A stretch of DNA of 47,010 bases, from positions 1 to 47,010 of the forward strand of contig JAEWYD010000179.1 in assembly GCA_023462275.1 (NCBI GenBank). The letters run 5' to 3'. Shown piece after piece: positions 15,216 to 23,598 of this stretch. Position numbers and translations under genes: made by a program. Every line of letters starts with the position of its first letter. Positions within the stretch are counted from its first letter, which is position 1. This DNA is from Actinomycetes bacterium. GTDB taxonomy: Bacteria > Actinomycetota > Actinomycetes > Actinomycetales > Cellulomonadaceae. A model generated the notes under the pieces. The model worked only from the letters and a program-made list of their open reading frames with translations, did not search any database and had not been told where the DNA came from.

Positions 15216-18173
15216 CTACGCGCTCTTGCCGTAGGTCTGCCGGAACACCGCATCGGCCAGCCATGCGCGGAAGCTGTCGTTGTCGCTGAACTGCTTGAAC
15301 AGCTGGGTCTCGTCTCGCATCATCGACAGCACGACCCGCCCGAGGGCCTTGTCGAGTTCGATGCGGGCGTTGACTGGATCGTTGTTCTTCTGGGCGTTCT
15401 GGTAGGCGACGTCCTCGGCGACCCTGGCGGGGATCTCCTCGGTGATGCGCTTGCGGACGCGGTCGGCGTCGTCCCACTCGATGTTGCCGAACTGGTCGTT
15501 GAAGGACGCCAGGATCAGCGACAGGCGTTCGAGGTCGGGGTCGGGCTTGACCCCGCCGCCGGCTGCGGGGACGGGGCCGAGCTCGGCGTCCTCGTCGGCC
15601 AGCGCGATGGCCATGGCGGTGCGCTTCTCCACCCGGTAGGAGTCCATGTCGATGGTCTCCAGGATCCCGGCGGACAGGTCGTCCTCCTTGGGGGCGGGGA
15701 GCTTGGGCACGAGGAAGTCGAGGAAGATCGACAGCTTCTCCCACTCGACGTTGGAGTACGGCAGGATCGCTGAGAGGAATCCATAGATCCGCAGGAAGGC
15801 CTTCGCTGAGCCCTTGAAGGCGACCTGATCGTCTTCGTCGAGGTGCTCGATGTACTCGGCGGCGCACGCGTCCAGCAGCGGGTCGAGCTGGTCGCGCTCC
15901 ACCCCTGCGAGGTACTTCTCCACGAAAGCGTCGACGTGGTCGGGAGTGAACACTCCGAACGCGCGCAGCTCGTTCGCTAGGTCGTGGAGCTTGTTGGGGT
16001 CGGTCTCCTCGGCGAGCACGGTGGTGCGGTAGTAGTCGGCGAACGCCCGTTCGATCGCGTCCGCGTCGTTGGCGAAGTCCAGGATCGTCACATCGCGCTT
16101 GTCGGGGTGGGCGCGGTTGAGTCGCGAGAGAGTCTGGACGGCCTTGACTCCGGAGAGGGTCTTGTCCACGTACATGGTGTGCAGCAGGGGCTCGTCGTAG
16201 CCGGTCTGGAACTTGTCCGCGCAGACCAGGATCCGGTAGGGGTCTTCGCGGATCCGGTCGGGGATGTCCTTGCTGGGGAAGTGGTTGTAGTCGGCCTCGG
16301 TGACCTTGATCCCGTCGCGTTCGGTGTCGGAGAACGCCACGATCGCCCGGTAGGGGCTCTTGCGCTCGATCAGGTAGGCGCTGATCGCCTCGTAGTAGTC
16401 GATCGCCCGGTCGATGCTCGAGGTCACGACCATCGCCCGTGCCTGGCCCTTGATCTTCCGCTTGGCCAGGACCTGGGCGTGGAAGTGGTCGACCATAATC
16501 TCGGCCTTGAGGCGAATCGCGTGACGGTTGGACTCGACGTAGTGGCGGAGCTTCTTCGAGGCGCGGCGCGCGTCGAACTCCGGGTCGTCCTCGACGGTCT
16601 TGACGAGCTTGTAGTAACTGTCGACCGGGACGTAGTTGGCCAGGACGTCGAGGATGAAGCCCTCGCCAATGGCCTGCTTCATCGTGTAGGCGTGGAACGG
16701 ACGGTGCCCGGTCTTCCCGTCCGGCTGGGGGAACGGCACCCCGAAGGTCTCCAGGGTCTTGTTCTTCGGGGTGGCGGTGAACGCGAAGTACGAGGCGTTG
16801 GCCGGCATCTTCTTGGCTTCCATGAGCCGGTTGAGCTGGTCCTCGACCTCCTCACCCTCCACGACGGGCAGCCCGGCGGCGGACAGAGACGTGGCCAACG
16901 CCGCGGTGGCCTTGCCGCCCTGGCTGGAGTGAGCCTCGTCGATGATGATCGCGAACCGGCGGTCCCGGTGAGCGGTACCGAGGTTGGCCACGATGTACGG
17001 GAACTTCTGGACCGTGGTGACGATGACCTTCTTGCCGGCCTCGATCGCGGTCTTCAGGTCAGCGGACCGGTCGGCGTGCACCACTGTGGAGCCGACCTGG
17101 GTGAACCCCTTGATGGTGGCCTCGATCTGCCGGTCGAGGATCTTGCGGTCGGTCACGACGATGACCGAGTCGAACGCCGTTCCTCCGTTGTGGCGGGCGG
17201 TGGTGAGCTGGTGGGCGAGCCACGCGATCGAGTTCGACTTGCCGCTGCCGGCCGAGTGCTCGATCAGGTAGCGCTGCCCTGCGCCGTTGACTTCCACGTC
17301 AGCGAGGAGGCGCCGGACGACGTCGAGTTGGTGGTACCGCGGGAAGATCTGGGTGCTGATCTTCTTGTCCGTCTGTGGGTTCCTGACGGTGACGATCTGG
17401 GCGTAGTTCTCGATGATGTTCGCCAGTGACTCCGGCGCGAGGATGCGCCGCCACAGGTAGTCGGTGGCCAGCCCATTCGGGTTGGGCGGGTTACCGGCGC
17501 CGTCGTTGAAGCCCTGGTCGAAAGGCAGAAACCATGACGCCTTGCCCGCCAGGCGCGTGCAGAACCGCACCCGGTGGTCGTCCACCGCGAGGTGCGCCAT
17601 GCAGCGGCCGAACGCGAAGAGCAGCTCGCGCGGGTCGCGGTCGCGCTTGTACTGCTCGACGGCCTCCTCAACGGTCTGCTTGGTGATGGAGTTCTTCAAC
17701 TCGAACGTCAGCAGCGGCAGGCCGTTGACGAACACCACGAGGTCGAGCGCCCGGCCAGTGTCGGTCGGGCTGTAGTGCAGTTGCCTCGTCACGGTGAACC
17801 GGTTGAGGGCGAATCGGTCTGCCGCACGCGTGTTCCCCGGCGTCGGCGTCGGGTAGTACAGATCAACCGAGTGCGGCCCGTGCTGCACGCCGTTGCGCAG
17901 CGCGGCAACCCCACCGCGCTTGGTGACCTCTCCCTGGAGGCGAGCCAGGAATGCACGCCTGGTGGCCGAGTCGCGGTCGAGTTCGAGCGCCTCGGCAGTG
18001 ATGGGCTGGGTGGCTCGAAGAAATGCCCTGAGCTGGGCGAGGTCGACGGCGTGCGCTCGGTCGTAGTCGCCTGCAGAGCCTTCCACCCAGCGCGTGGCGT
18101 CGGCCGCCGTGTCGCCAACCATCTGCGCGACGATCAGCGCCTCAAGGCTCTCCTCATTCAGGCTCGTGACCAT
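15216..18173 (-). CDS. hsdR: Type I restriction enzyme, R (endonuclease/translocase) subunit
   Basis: A 985-residue HsdR. It carries the N-terminal PD-(D/E)XK nuclease with Asp144 in LDLVVFVNG and Glu158/Lys160 in LLTFELKN. The SF2 translocase has Walker A HSAGSGKSNSIAW near 309, the DEAH box IIIDEAHSSQGG near 412, FAFTATPKNKT, and helicase motif VI-type TLSRLNRAHPDKRD. A helical C-terminal part should bind HsdM2S. HsdR uses ATP to pull unmethylated DNA through the complex and cuts it at a distance. All catalytic positions look intact and the length is normal. It follows hsdS after a 101-bp gap, long enough for a separate control site, and is followed by the small membrane protein. Confidence 0.93.
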   Translation of the reverse strand: MVTSLNEESLEALIVAQMVGDTAADATRWVEGSAGDYDRAHAVDLAQLRAFLRATQPITAEALELDRDSATRRAFLARLQGEVTKRGGVAALRNGVQHGPHSVDLYYPTPTPGNTRAADRFALNRFTVTRQLHYSPTDTGRALDLVVFVNGLPLLTFELKNSITKQTVEEAVEQYKRDRDPRELLFAFGRCMAHLAVDDHRVRFCTRLAGKASWFLPFDQGFNDGAGNPPNPNGLATDYLWRRILAPESLANIIENYAQIVTVRNPQTDKKISTQIFPRYHQLDVVRRLLADVEVNGAGQRYLIEHSAGSGKSNSIAWLAHQLTTARHNGGTAFDSVIVVTDRKILDRQIEATIKGFTQVGSTVVHADRSADLKTAIEAGKKVIVTTVQKFPYIVANLGTAHRDRRFAIIIDEAHSSQGGKATAALATSLSAAGLPVVEGEEVEDQLNRLMEAKKMPANASYFAFTATPKNKTLETFGVPFPQPDGKTGHRPFHAYTMKQAIGEGFILDVLANYVPVDSYYKLVKTVEDDPEFDARRASKKLRHYVESNRHAIRLKAEIMVDHFHAQVLAKRKIKGQARAMVVTSSIDRAIDYYEAISAYLIERKSPYRAIVAFSDTERDGIKVTEADYNHFPSKDIPDRIREDPYRILVCADKFQTGYDEPLLHTMYVDKTLSGVKAVQTLSRLNRAHPDKRDVTILDFANDADAIERAFADYYRTTVLAEETDPNKLHDLANELRAFGVFTPDHVDAFVEKYLAGVERDQLDPLLDACAAEYIEHLDEDDQVAFKGSAKAFLRIYGFLSAILPYSNVEWEKLSIFLDFLVPKLPAPKEDDLSAGILETIDMDSYRVEKRTAMAIALADEDAELGPVPAAGGGVKPDPDLERLSLILASFNDQFGNIEWDDADRVRKRITEEIPARVAEDVAYQNAQKNNDPVNARIELDKALGRVVLSMMRDETQLFKQFSDNDSFRAWLADAVFRQTYGKSA

Positions 18174-18274
18174 CCCGCTGCTCCTTGTGCCAGGTGCTGC
18201 TCGGCGGCGAGCAACGCACCAACGTCCCTGCGATCATCGGCACGCGAGCGCACACACTCCAGCCCGCGCCCCGA

Positions 18275-19693
18275 TCAAGCCTCGATGTCCTGCATCATGT
18301 CGTCGAACTCATCGGCAAGATCGTCGTCTGTGCCGCTGACATCGACGACCTCCTTCCTGTCCAGTTCAGGGAGTGTCGCAGCGAGGTGCCGAACGTCCAC
18401 CTGGCCGGTCACGACGTCGGACGTCAAGCGGACACGGAACTCGCGGAGGAGTTCGACCTCTCTCCCGGCGGCGACGGCCGACGCGTCGATCGACCTCGTA
18501 GCCGCGGCCACATCCGCGACGATGGCGACCTGCTCCTCGATCGGTGGGAGGGCGATCCACATTCGCTTCAGATGCGTCGGACCGAAGTGCTCGATTCCTA
18601 CACCGGACTTCGCCTGGTCGATCTGAGATGCGAAGGGCGCTGCGGTCATGGCAAGTCGAACGAACTCCATGTCCACGTCGGGCGTTCGCTGCCAGAGTCG
18701 GATCAGGCCGGTGTATGGCACCGCGCCGACCGCACTCTCACCGACGGGCTTCACTGCTCCAGTGCTCCCGCTCGCGCTCAACAGGTAGTCGCCCGCCCGG
18801 ACCCGGAACTTGCTCCAGCGCGCCTCGACGGCCCCGGGGTCCAAGTAGTTGCAGCCCCGCAGATCCACCTCGTGCCCGGCCATGCATGAGATGCGGAGCA
18901 GTGGAATTCCCACGTCCCGGAAGTCCGCGGCCATGATCCCGGGACCCTCCTGGAAGCCGACCACCTGCTTGAAGCGCGCGGCCCGCCAGTGCGCGGGGAT
19001 CGTGCCAAGCCAGGGGACACCACTGTCCTTCAGTGGGAGCCTCGAGTCGATGCTGCGGGTGACGGCTTGGTTGATGATGGCCTGCTTCTGCTCCTCGAGC
19101 AGGGTGATGAGCTTGCGCTTTGCGGCGATGGCGCGGTCGATGCGTCGGTGGGCGTGGGCGAGGTACTTGACGATTGCCGCCTGTTCGGCCGTTGGCGGCA
19201 CGGGAAGCGCGATCATCTTGAAGTGTTCCGGGCGCAAGCTCCACTGGTCCGAAGTGATGCCGTACGACCAGCGCTCCGCTTCTTTGGCGAAGCCCGGCGT
19301 TCGAAGGAGGTGGTGAAGGTAGAGGCCGCAGTCGCGTCTGGGGCGGACGACGACGTAGGCAGGGCTCACGATCCCGCGGTGTTGCGACAGGCCAAATGCG
19401 CCCTGCCAGGCCCGCATCTTGTTATACGCGATGTCGCCTGGCTCCACGAGCTTGTACTTCGATCGGTCCAGATTGGAGCTGTCCCTCTTGCCTGAGCTCG
19501 CAAGAAGTTCCGATTGCAGCAGCACGCCGCGGCTGATCGTCACGGAAAGAAGAGGCTCATCAACGTGGCCGGGCGAGCCCACCTCTTCGAATACCGAGCG
19601 GGCGGCGGCTACCACCCAATGCGCGGGAATGGTCCCGAGCCACGGCGCCCCGCTGTCGATCCGATCGCCGTATGGCTTGAGATCTTTGAACAT
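18275..19693 (-). CDS. hsdS: Type I restriction-modification specificity subunit
   Basis: A 472-residue HsdS, which sets the DNA sequence recognised by the M2S methyltransferase and the full restriction complex. The protein has two target-recognition domains, each opening with nearly the same phrase: SGAPWLGTIPAHW (residues 14-26) and SGVPWLGTIPAHW in the second half (from about residue 222). Each domain is followed by a long helix: IVKYLAHAHRRIDRAIAAKR after the first and EEQVAIVADVAAATRSIDAS after the second. Both halves look complete. The ATG shares one base with the hsdM stop (TGATG), so translation is coupled. The repeated phrases at the start of each domain are typical places for domain exchange. 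The C-terminus is unusually acidic (DDDLADEFDDMMQDIEA). Confidence 0.92.
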   Translation of the reverse strand: MFKDLKPYGDRIDSGAPWLGTIPAHWVVAAARSVFEEVGSPGHVDEPLLSVTISRGVLLQSELLASSGKRDSSNLDRSKYKLVEPGDIAYNKMRAWQGAFGLSQHRGIVSPAYVVVRPRRDCGLYLHHLLRTPGFAKEAERWSYGITSDQWSLRPEHFKMIALPVPPTAEQAAIVKYLAHAHRRIDRAIAAKRKLITLLEEQKQAIINQAVTRSIDSRLPLKDSGVPWLGTIPAHWRAARFKQVVGFQEGPGIMAADFRDVGIPLLRISCMAGHEVDLRGCNYLDPGAVEARWSKFRVRAGDYLLSASGSTGAVKPVGESAVGAVPYTGLIRLWQRTPDVDMEFVRLAMTAAPFASQIDQAKSGVGIEHFGPTHLKRMWIALPPIEEQVAIVADVAAATRSIDASAVAAGREVELLREFRVRLTSDVVTGQVDVRHLAATLPELDRKEVVDVSGTDDDLADEFDDMMQDIEA

Positions 19694-21669
19694 CAGCCGA
19701 CGATCTCGCTGAGCAGGTCGTCCGCCTCAGCCTCGAGTGCCCGGATGTCGGCTCGGATCTCGTCGATCGTGCGCAGCCGCGCCGGCTTGTAGAAGTGCTT
19801 GGTGAAGCTGATCTCGTAACCGATCTTGGTCTTCGTATCGTCGACCCACGCGTCGGGGGCGTAGGGCAGCACCTCGCGTCGGATGAACGCCTCGATGCCG
19901 TCGCGCCACTCGCCTGCGGGCTCCGTGAGGGGGACCTGCTCGCTGTCGCGCAGGTCGGCGTCGGGTTCGTACTCGACGACCCTGAGGCGTCCCTCGATCA
20001 GCGTCTCGAAGCGGCCGAACAGCGGGTCGGCGGCGGTCCCGGGCCGGTGGAGTTTCTTGATGACCGGCGCTGCGGTCTCGTCGCGCTCGGCCGACTCCTT
20101 GAGCTTCCGGATTTCGGCAGCTGAGTAGACCCGCCCAGCGTCGACGCCGGCGAGCCGGAGGGGGCGCTCGACGACGACCTTGGAGTAGCCGAAGTCGGCG
20201 TTGGCGAAGACCTTGGAGTGCTCGGCGTCGTCGGCCGCATCGAAGGCAAGGAAGGTCGCGAGCACCCGGTTGATGTCCGTGGTCGACAGCTCGCAGTTCT
20301 TCTTGCCAAGGTTCTTGCGGAGCGGGGTGGACCAGCCGCTGGCGTCGATGAGCTGGACCTTGCCCTTGCGGTGAGCGGGCTTGCGGTTGGTCAGGACCCA
20401 GACGTACGTGGCGATACCGGTGTTGTAGAACATGTTGAGCGGCAAGGCGACGATCGCCTCGAGCCAGTCGTTCTCGATGATCCAGCGGCGGATGTTGGAC
20501 TCGCCCTGGCCGGCGTCGCCGGTGAACAGCGACGAGCCGTTGTGGACCTCGGCGATGCGGCTGCCGAGGGGAGTCTTGTGCTTCATCTTCGAGACCAGGT
20601 TGGCCAGGAAGAGGAGCTGGCCGTCGCTGGAGCGGGTGATCAGCGAGTACTCGGGGTCTCCGTCGTGGGTGACGACGAAGCGGGGGTCGCGGATGCCGGT
20701 CTTGCCGCCCATGCGGTCCAGGTCGGTCTTCCAGGACTTGCCGTACGGAGGGTTGGATAGCATGAAGTCGAACTCCATGCTCGGGTAGGCGTCGTTGGAC
20801 AAGGTGGACCACTCGGGTCCGCCGACGACGTCGTCGGCGGCCTGGCCCTTGCCCTTGAGGATGAGGTCCGCCTTCGCGATGGCGTAGGTCTCGGCGTTGA
20901 TCTCCTGGCCGTACAGGTGAGTCGAGATCTGCGTTCCGCGTGCTGAGGTGAGTTCCGCGAGGGTCTCCTCGGCGACGGTGAGCATGCCGCCGGTGCCCAT
21001 CGCGCCGTCGTACAGGAGGTAGGTACCCGAGGGGATCTGATCGGCGATCGGTTCGAACATCAGCCGCGTCATGAGGCGAACGGCGTCGCGCGGGGTCCAG
21101 TGCTCTCCGGCCTCTTCGTTGTTCTCCTCGTTGAACCGGCGCACCAGCTCTTCGAACACCGAGCCCATGCCGTGGTTGTCGAGGCCGCCCGGATTGGCGG
21201 GAGTGCGCGGAGCGAGGTCCAGGGAGGGGTCGAGGAACTTTTCGATGAGCGCGCCAAGGGCGTCGGCCTTGGTCAGGCGGGGGATCTGGTTGCGGAACTC
21301 GAAGTTGTCGAGGATCTCCTGGACGTTCGGCGAGAAGCCGTCGAGGTAGGCCTCGAAGTCCGCCCGGAGCTGGGCTTGGGAGCGAGCCGCCCGCAGATCC
21401 CGGAGGGTGAACGGCGAGGTGTTGTAGAAGTCTTGCTCGGCTGCCTGACGCAGCGCGGCGTCCTGGTTGTCGATGTTGCTGCTGTCCAGTGCGGACTTCA
21501 TCGTCAGAACCGACTTCTTGGTCGGCTCGAGAACGCTGTCCAGGCGTCGGAGGACGGTGAAGGGCAGGATCACGTCCCTGTACTTGCCTCGCACGTACAG
21601 GTCGCGCAGTACGTCGTCCGCGATGCCCCAGATGAACGAGACGATCTTCGAATGGGTGGCGCTGTTCAC
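19693..21669 (-). CDS. hsdM: Type I restriction-modification methyltransferase subunit (N6-adenine)
   Basis: A 658-residue HsdM. The N-terminal helical domain (SKIVSFIWGIADDVLRDLYV) is followed by the S-adenosylmethionine motif DGAMGTGGM at about 221-229 and the adenine-methylase motif NPPYGKSW near 306, which mark an N6-adenine methyltransferase of the gamma type. A long C-terminal extension (GYEISFTKHFYKP near 635) is usual for this HsdM subgroup. I chose the GTG at 21669 because AAGGAG lies 9 nt upstream and the protein then begins MNSATHSK; a start 17 codons earlier (21720) would add a basic, unconserved-looking stretch. It heads the hsdM-hsdS-hsdR transcript. It should modify the host sites defined by HsdS in the N2S complex with HsdS. 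Confidence 0.93.
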   Translation of the reverse strand: MNSATHSKIVSFIWGIADDVLRDLYVRGKYRDVILPFTVLRRLDSVLEPTKKSVLTMKSALDSSNIDNQDAALRQAAEQDFYNTSPFTLRDLRAARSQAQLRADFEAYLDGFSPNVQEILDNFEFRNQIPRLTKADALGALIEKFLDPSLDLAPRTPANPGGLDNHGMGSVFEELVRRFNEENNEEAGEHWTPRDAVRLMTRLMFEPIADQIPSGTYLLYDGAMGTGGMLTVAEETLAELTSARGTQISTHLYGQEINAETYAIAKADLILKGKGQAADDVVGGPEWSTLSNDAYPSMEFDFMLSNPPYGKSWKTDLDRMGGKTGIRDPRFVVTHDGDPEYSLITRSSDGQLLFLANLVSKMKHKTPLGSRIAEVHNGSSLFTGDAGQGESNIRRWIIENDWLEAIVALPLNMFYNTGIATYVWVLTNRKPAHRKGKVQLIDASGWSTPLRKNLGKKNCELSTTDINRVLATFLAFDAADDAEHSKVFANADFGYSKVVVERPLRLAGVDAGRVYSAAEIRKLKESAERDETAAPVIKKLHRPGTAADPLFGRFETLIEGRLRVVEYEPDADLRDSEQVPLTEPAGEWRDGIEAFIRREVLPYAPDAWVDDTKTKIGYEISFTKHFYKPARLRTIDEIRADIRALEAEADDLLSEIVG

Positions 21670-21770
21670 CGGGTGCTGCTCCTTGCTGGGCCGCGTCCGT
21701 CGTCGGATGCCGTTCCGCACAGGGTAGTCAGACCTCCCTCTCCGCCGGACGCACCTTCGCCGGGTGCGCC

Positions 21771-21802
21771 GGTTGCCGCCACCCGTTCGGGTGGCGGCAA
21801 CC
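21771..21802. terminator. Perfect 14-bp hairpin with 4-nt loop
   Basis: GGTTGCCGCCACCC (21771-21784), loop GTTC, GGGTGGCGGCAACC (21789-21802). It begins 7 bp beyond the stop of the small gene at 21809 on the minus strand and about 100 bp upstream of hsdM, so it is best read as the terminator that separates the two transcripts. No T-run follows. Confidence 0.6.
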
Positions 21803-21808
21803 GCTGGA

Positions 21809-22135
21809 TCACCTGCGCGAGGGGGCGCTGCGCCGTCTCGCTTCTCGGCAGAGGTGGCAGCGGGGAAGAACTGCCTCCGTGGTCATGCCTGCCTCGGCGA
21901 GGAGCCAGTGGGGTAGCTCGCGGGCGTAGATGTCGGGGAAGTGTTCCTCGATCTCCGCCTCGACCGCGGCGAGCAGGTGCAGGTAGCCGGCAGCGTCCTC
22001 GTCATCCGTGAGGGGCGCGCGTCGGATGGTCTGCACGAGCAGATCGCGGTTCGCGAGCAGGTGCAGCAGGTCGCGCTGATGGGCGCGCTGCCGTGCCTCG
22101 CTGGTGGTGTTGCTCTCGGGATGGGTTGTGGACAT
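21809..22135 (-). CDS. Small hypothetical protein with C-terminal CHLC motif
   Basis: A 108-residue protein, mostly helical and acidic: an N-terminal polar stretch (MSTTHPESNTTSEARQRAHQ), a central block LLHLLANRDLLVQTIRRAPL and AAVEAEIEEHFPDIYARELP, and a basic end with RCHLCREARRR that could bind zinc or nucleic acid if paired with another molecule. I do not recognise a family. The ATG at 22135 was preferred because GGGGGTC lies at ribosome-site distance inside a palindrome. It is bounded downstream by a strong hairpin, so it is an independent gene. It sits between the hsd operon and the transposase-like pair. Confidence 0.5.
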   Translation of the reverse strand: MSTTHPESNTTSEARQRAHQRDLLHLLANRDLLVQTIRRAPLTDDEDAAGYLHLLAAVEAEIEEHFPDIYARELPHWLLAEAGMTTEAVLPRCHLCREARRRSAPSRR

Positions 22136-22136
22136 G

Positions 22137-22151
22137 TGACCCCCGGGGTCA
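22137..22151. promoter_or_regulatory. 15-bp palindrome over the ribosome site of the small gene
   Basis: TGACCCC-C-GGGGTCA is a perfect palindrome that starts 2 bp upstream of the ATG at 22135 (minus strand) and covers its presumed Shine-Dalgarno. It could be a repressor site or an RNA hairpin that hides the ribosome site. Confidence 0.35.
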
Positions 22152-22416
22152 TGGACGTCCCTGATGGCGGTGCGCCACCCGGTGACGCGGAGCGCTGCTG
22201 CGCTCACAGAGGACTGGTTGGTGCGCTCGCTTCAGGCGCAAGGGCTGAGGCCAATGCCGTCCCCACTCCCGCCGGCACGGTCTGGCAGCTCCAGGACGTG
22301 TGCTCCTGGCGCCGGAGGTGACTCCCCATGGGGCCCGTGCATGGCCTGACCCCTGAGGCCGGGGCAGCGGTGTGCGGCGAGTGCGTGCCCGCCCGAAGGC
22401 CCGACTGTGCCCGGAC

Positions 22417-23598
22417 ATGGCAGCCACGTCGACAAGGTCAACGACCCCCGCTCGTCCCTCCGCTCACCGCGGGCGGGTTGTGAGCACCCATGAGGCGGGT
22501 GTCGCCCGCAGCGGTCACCTGGCGCACCGGTTCGGCTTGGCCTCCAACACCGTCCAAGCAGAGACGGAGTCTCCGTGCGACGCCGCCGCCTTCGTGAGCA
22601 CCTACGAGCCGCGGGGCGCGTCTTGGCGCTCGACACCGTCACACCCGCGGGACTTCTCGGAGTGGGGCACGATCGCCGCGTTCGTGAAGACCACTGTCGG
22701 GCGCTACGTCGACGCCTTCGGCCCGGTGAGCCTGTTCACAATCCGCGGGCTTGCCCGCGCGACGGCGGAACTCGCGCTCTTCGCCGCGGAGCAGGGAACG
22801 ACGATCACTTCGTCTGCCGTGTTGACGCACTGGACCCTGCAGCAGTTCGACCGCGCCTTGATAGCGGCCCTTGCGGAGCAGCTGGCAATCGTCGACGCGA
22901 GCGTTCGAGCCGAAGCCGAGGCCGCCGGCACCTCGACCATCGCGAACCACGTCGCCTACGCCCGACGCGTCGCCTCCGGCCTGAACCCGCGCGGCGGCTG
23001 GCCGACGCCAGTTGTGCGGCGACACCGGTGCTTCTCGCTGCCCTACACCGCCGCGGAGATCGAGTCGCTCGAAGATCAGATCGCCCGAAATTCTGGCCTC
23101 GCGCGCAGAAACGGGGAGGCCTTCCTCGTGCTGGGACTCGGCGCCGGGCTCGATGGCCGATGGGCGGCTCGCGTTCGCACGCACGATGTGGAGGACCTCG
23201 GGACCGACGGGCTGGTCGTCCACGTCCCCGGCCGCGCCGTGCCCGTCCTTCGCGCCTACGAGGCCCGGCTCCGGGCGCTGCTCGAGCAGACGCCGGAGGG
23301 CGACTTCCTGTACGGCGGCCCCGCAAGTCACAAGAACGCCGCGAGCGCGGCGGTCAAGCGGGTGCGCCTGGACCCAGCGGGACCTCAGCTGGAGCTCGGC
23401 CGGCTCCGCTCGACGTGGCTCTTGACGCACCTCACGATCGGCACTCGCGTACCGGAGCTCATGGCCGCTGCGGGCCTGGTTTCGATGACGCCCATCAGCG
23501 ACATGGCGGAGTTCGTCTCGCCCCTCGACGATGACCCGGCGCTCTGCGCGCGGTCCGCCCGACGGATGGTGCGCGGTCCTGCTGGGCGAGCCCGATGA
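22417..23598 (+). CDS. Degenerate tyrosine-recombinase-like protein, partner of the DDE protein
   Basis: A protein of about 393 residues. The C-terminal half follows the layout of a tyrosine recombinase catalytic domain, but key residues differ: in the first box the usual GLR reads GLDGRWAARVRTHDVED, so the catalytic Arg is not in place. The second box reads RLRSTWLLTHLTIGTRVPEL, which keeps an LR. The usual LGH reads AAGLVSM, and no nucleophile Tyr is seen in the tail ISDMAEFVSPLD. The N-terminal half (WGTIAAFVKTTVGRYVDAF) looks like a core-binding domain. It is therefore likely a DNA-binding relative without recombinase activity (inference). Its stop overlaps the next start (ATGA). The start is unsure: GTG at 22372 and GTG at 22480 are alternatives and none has a good ribosome site. 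Confidence 0.6.
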   Translation: MAATSTRSTTPARPSAHRGRVVSTHEAGVARSGHLAHRFGLASNTVQAETESPCDAAAFVSTYEPRGASWRSTPSHPRDFSEWGTIAAFVKTTVGRYVDAFGPVSLFTIRGLARATAELALFAAEQGTTITSSAVLTHWTLQQFDRALIAALAEQLAIVDASVRAEAEAAGTSTIANHVAYARRVASGLNPRGGWPTPVVRRHRCFSLPYTAAEIESLEDQIARNSGLARRNGEAFLVLGLGAGLDGRWAARVRTHDVEDLGTDGLVVHVPGRAVPVLRAYEARLRALLEQTPEGDFLYGGPASHKNAASAAVKRVRLDPAGPQLELGRLRSTWLLTHLTIGTRVPELMAAAGLVSMTPISDMAEFVSPLDDDPALCARSARRMVRGPAGRAR

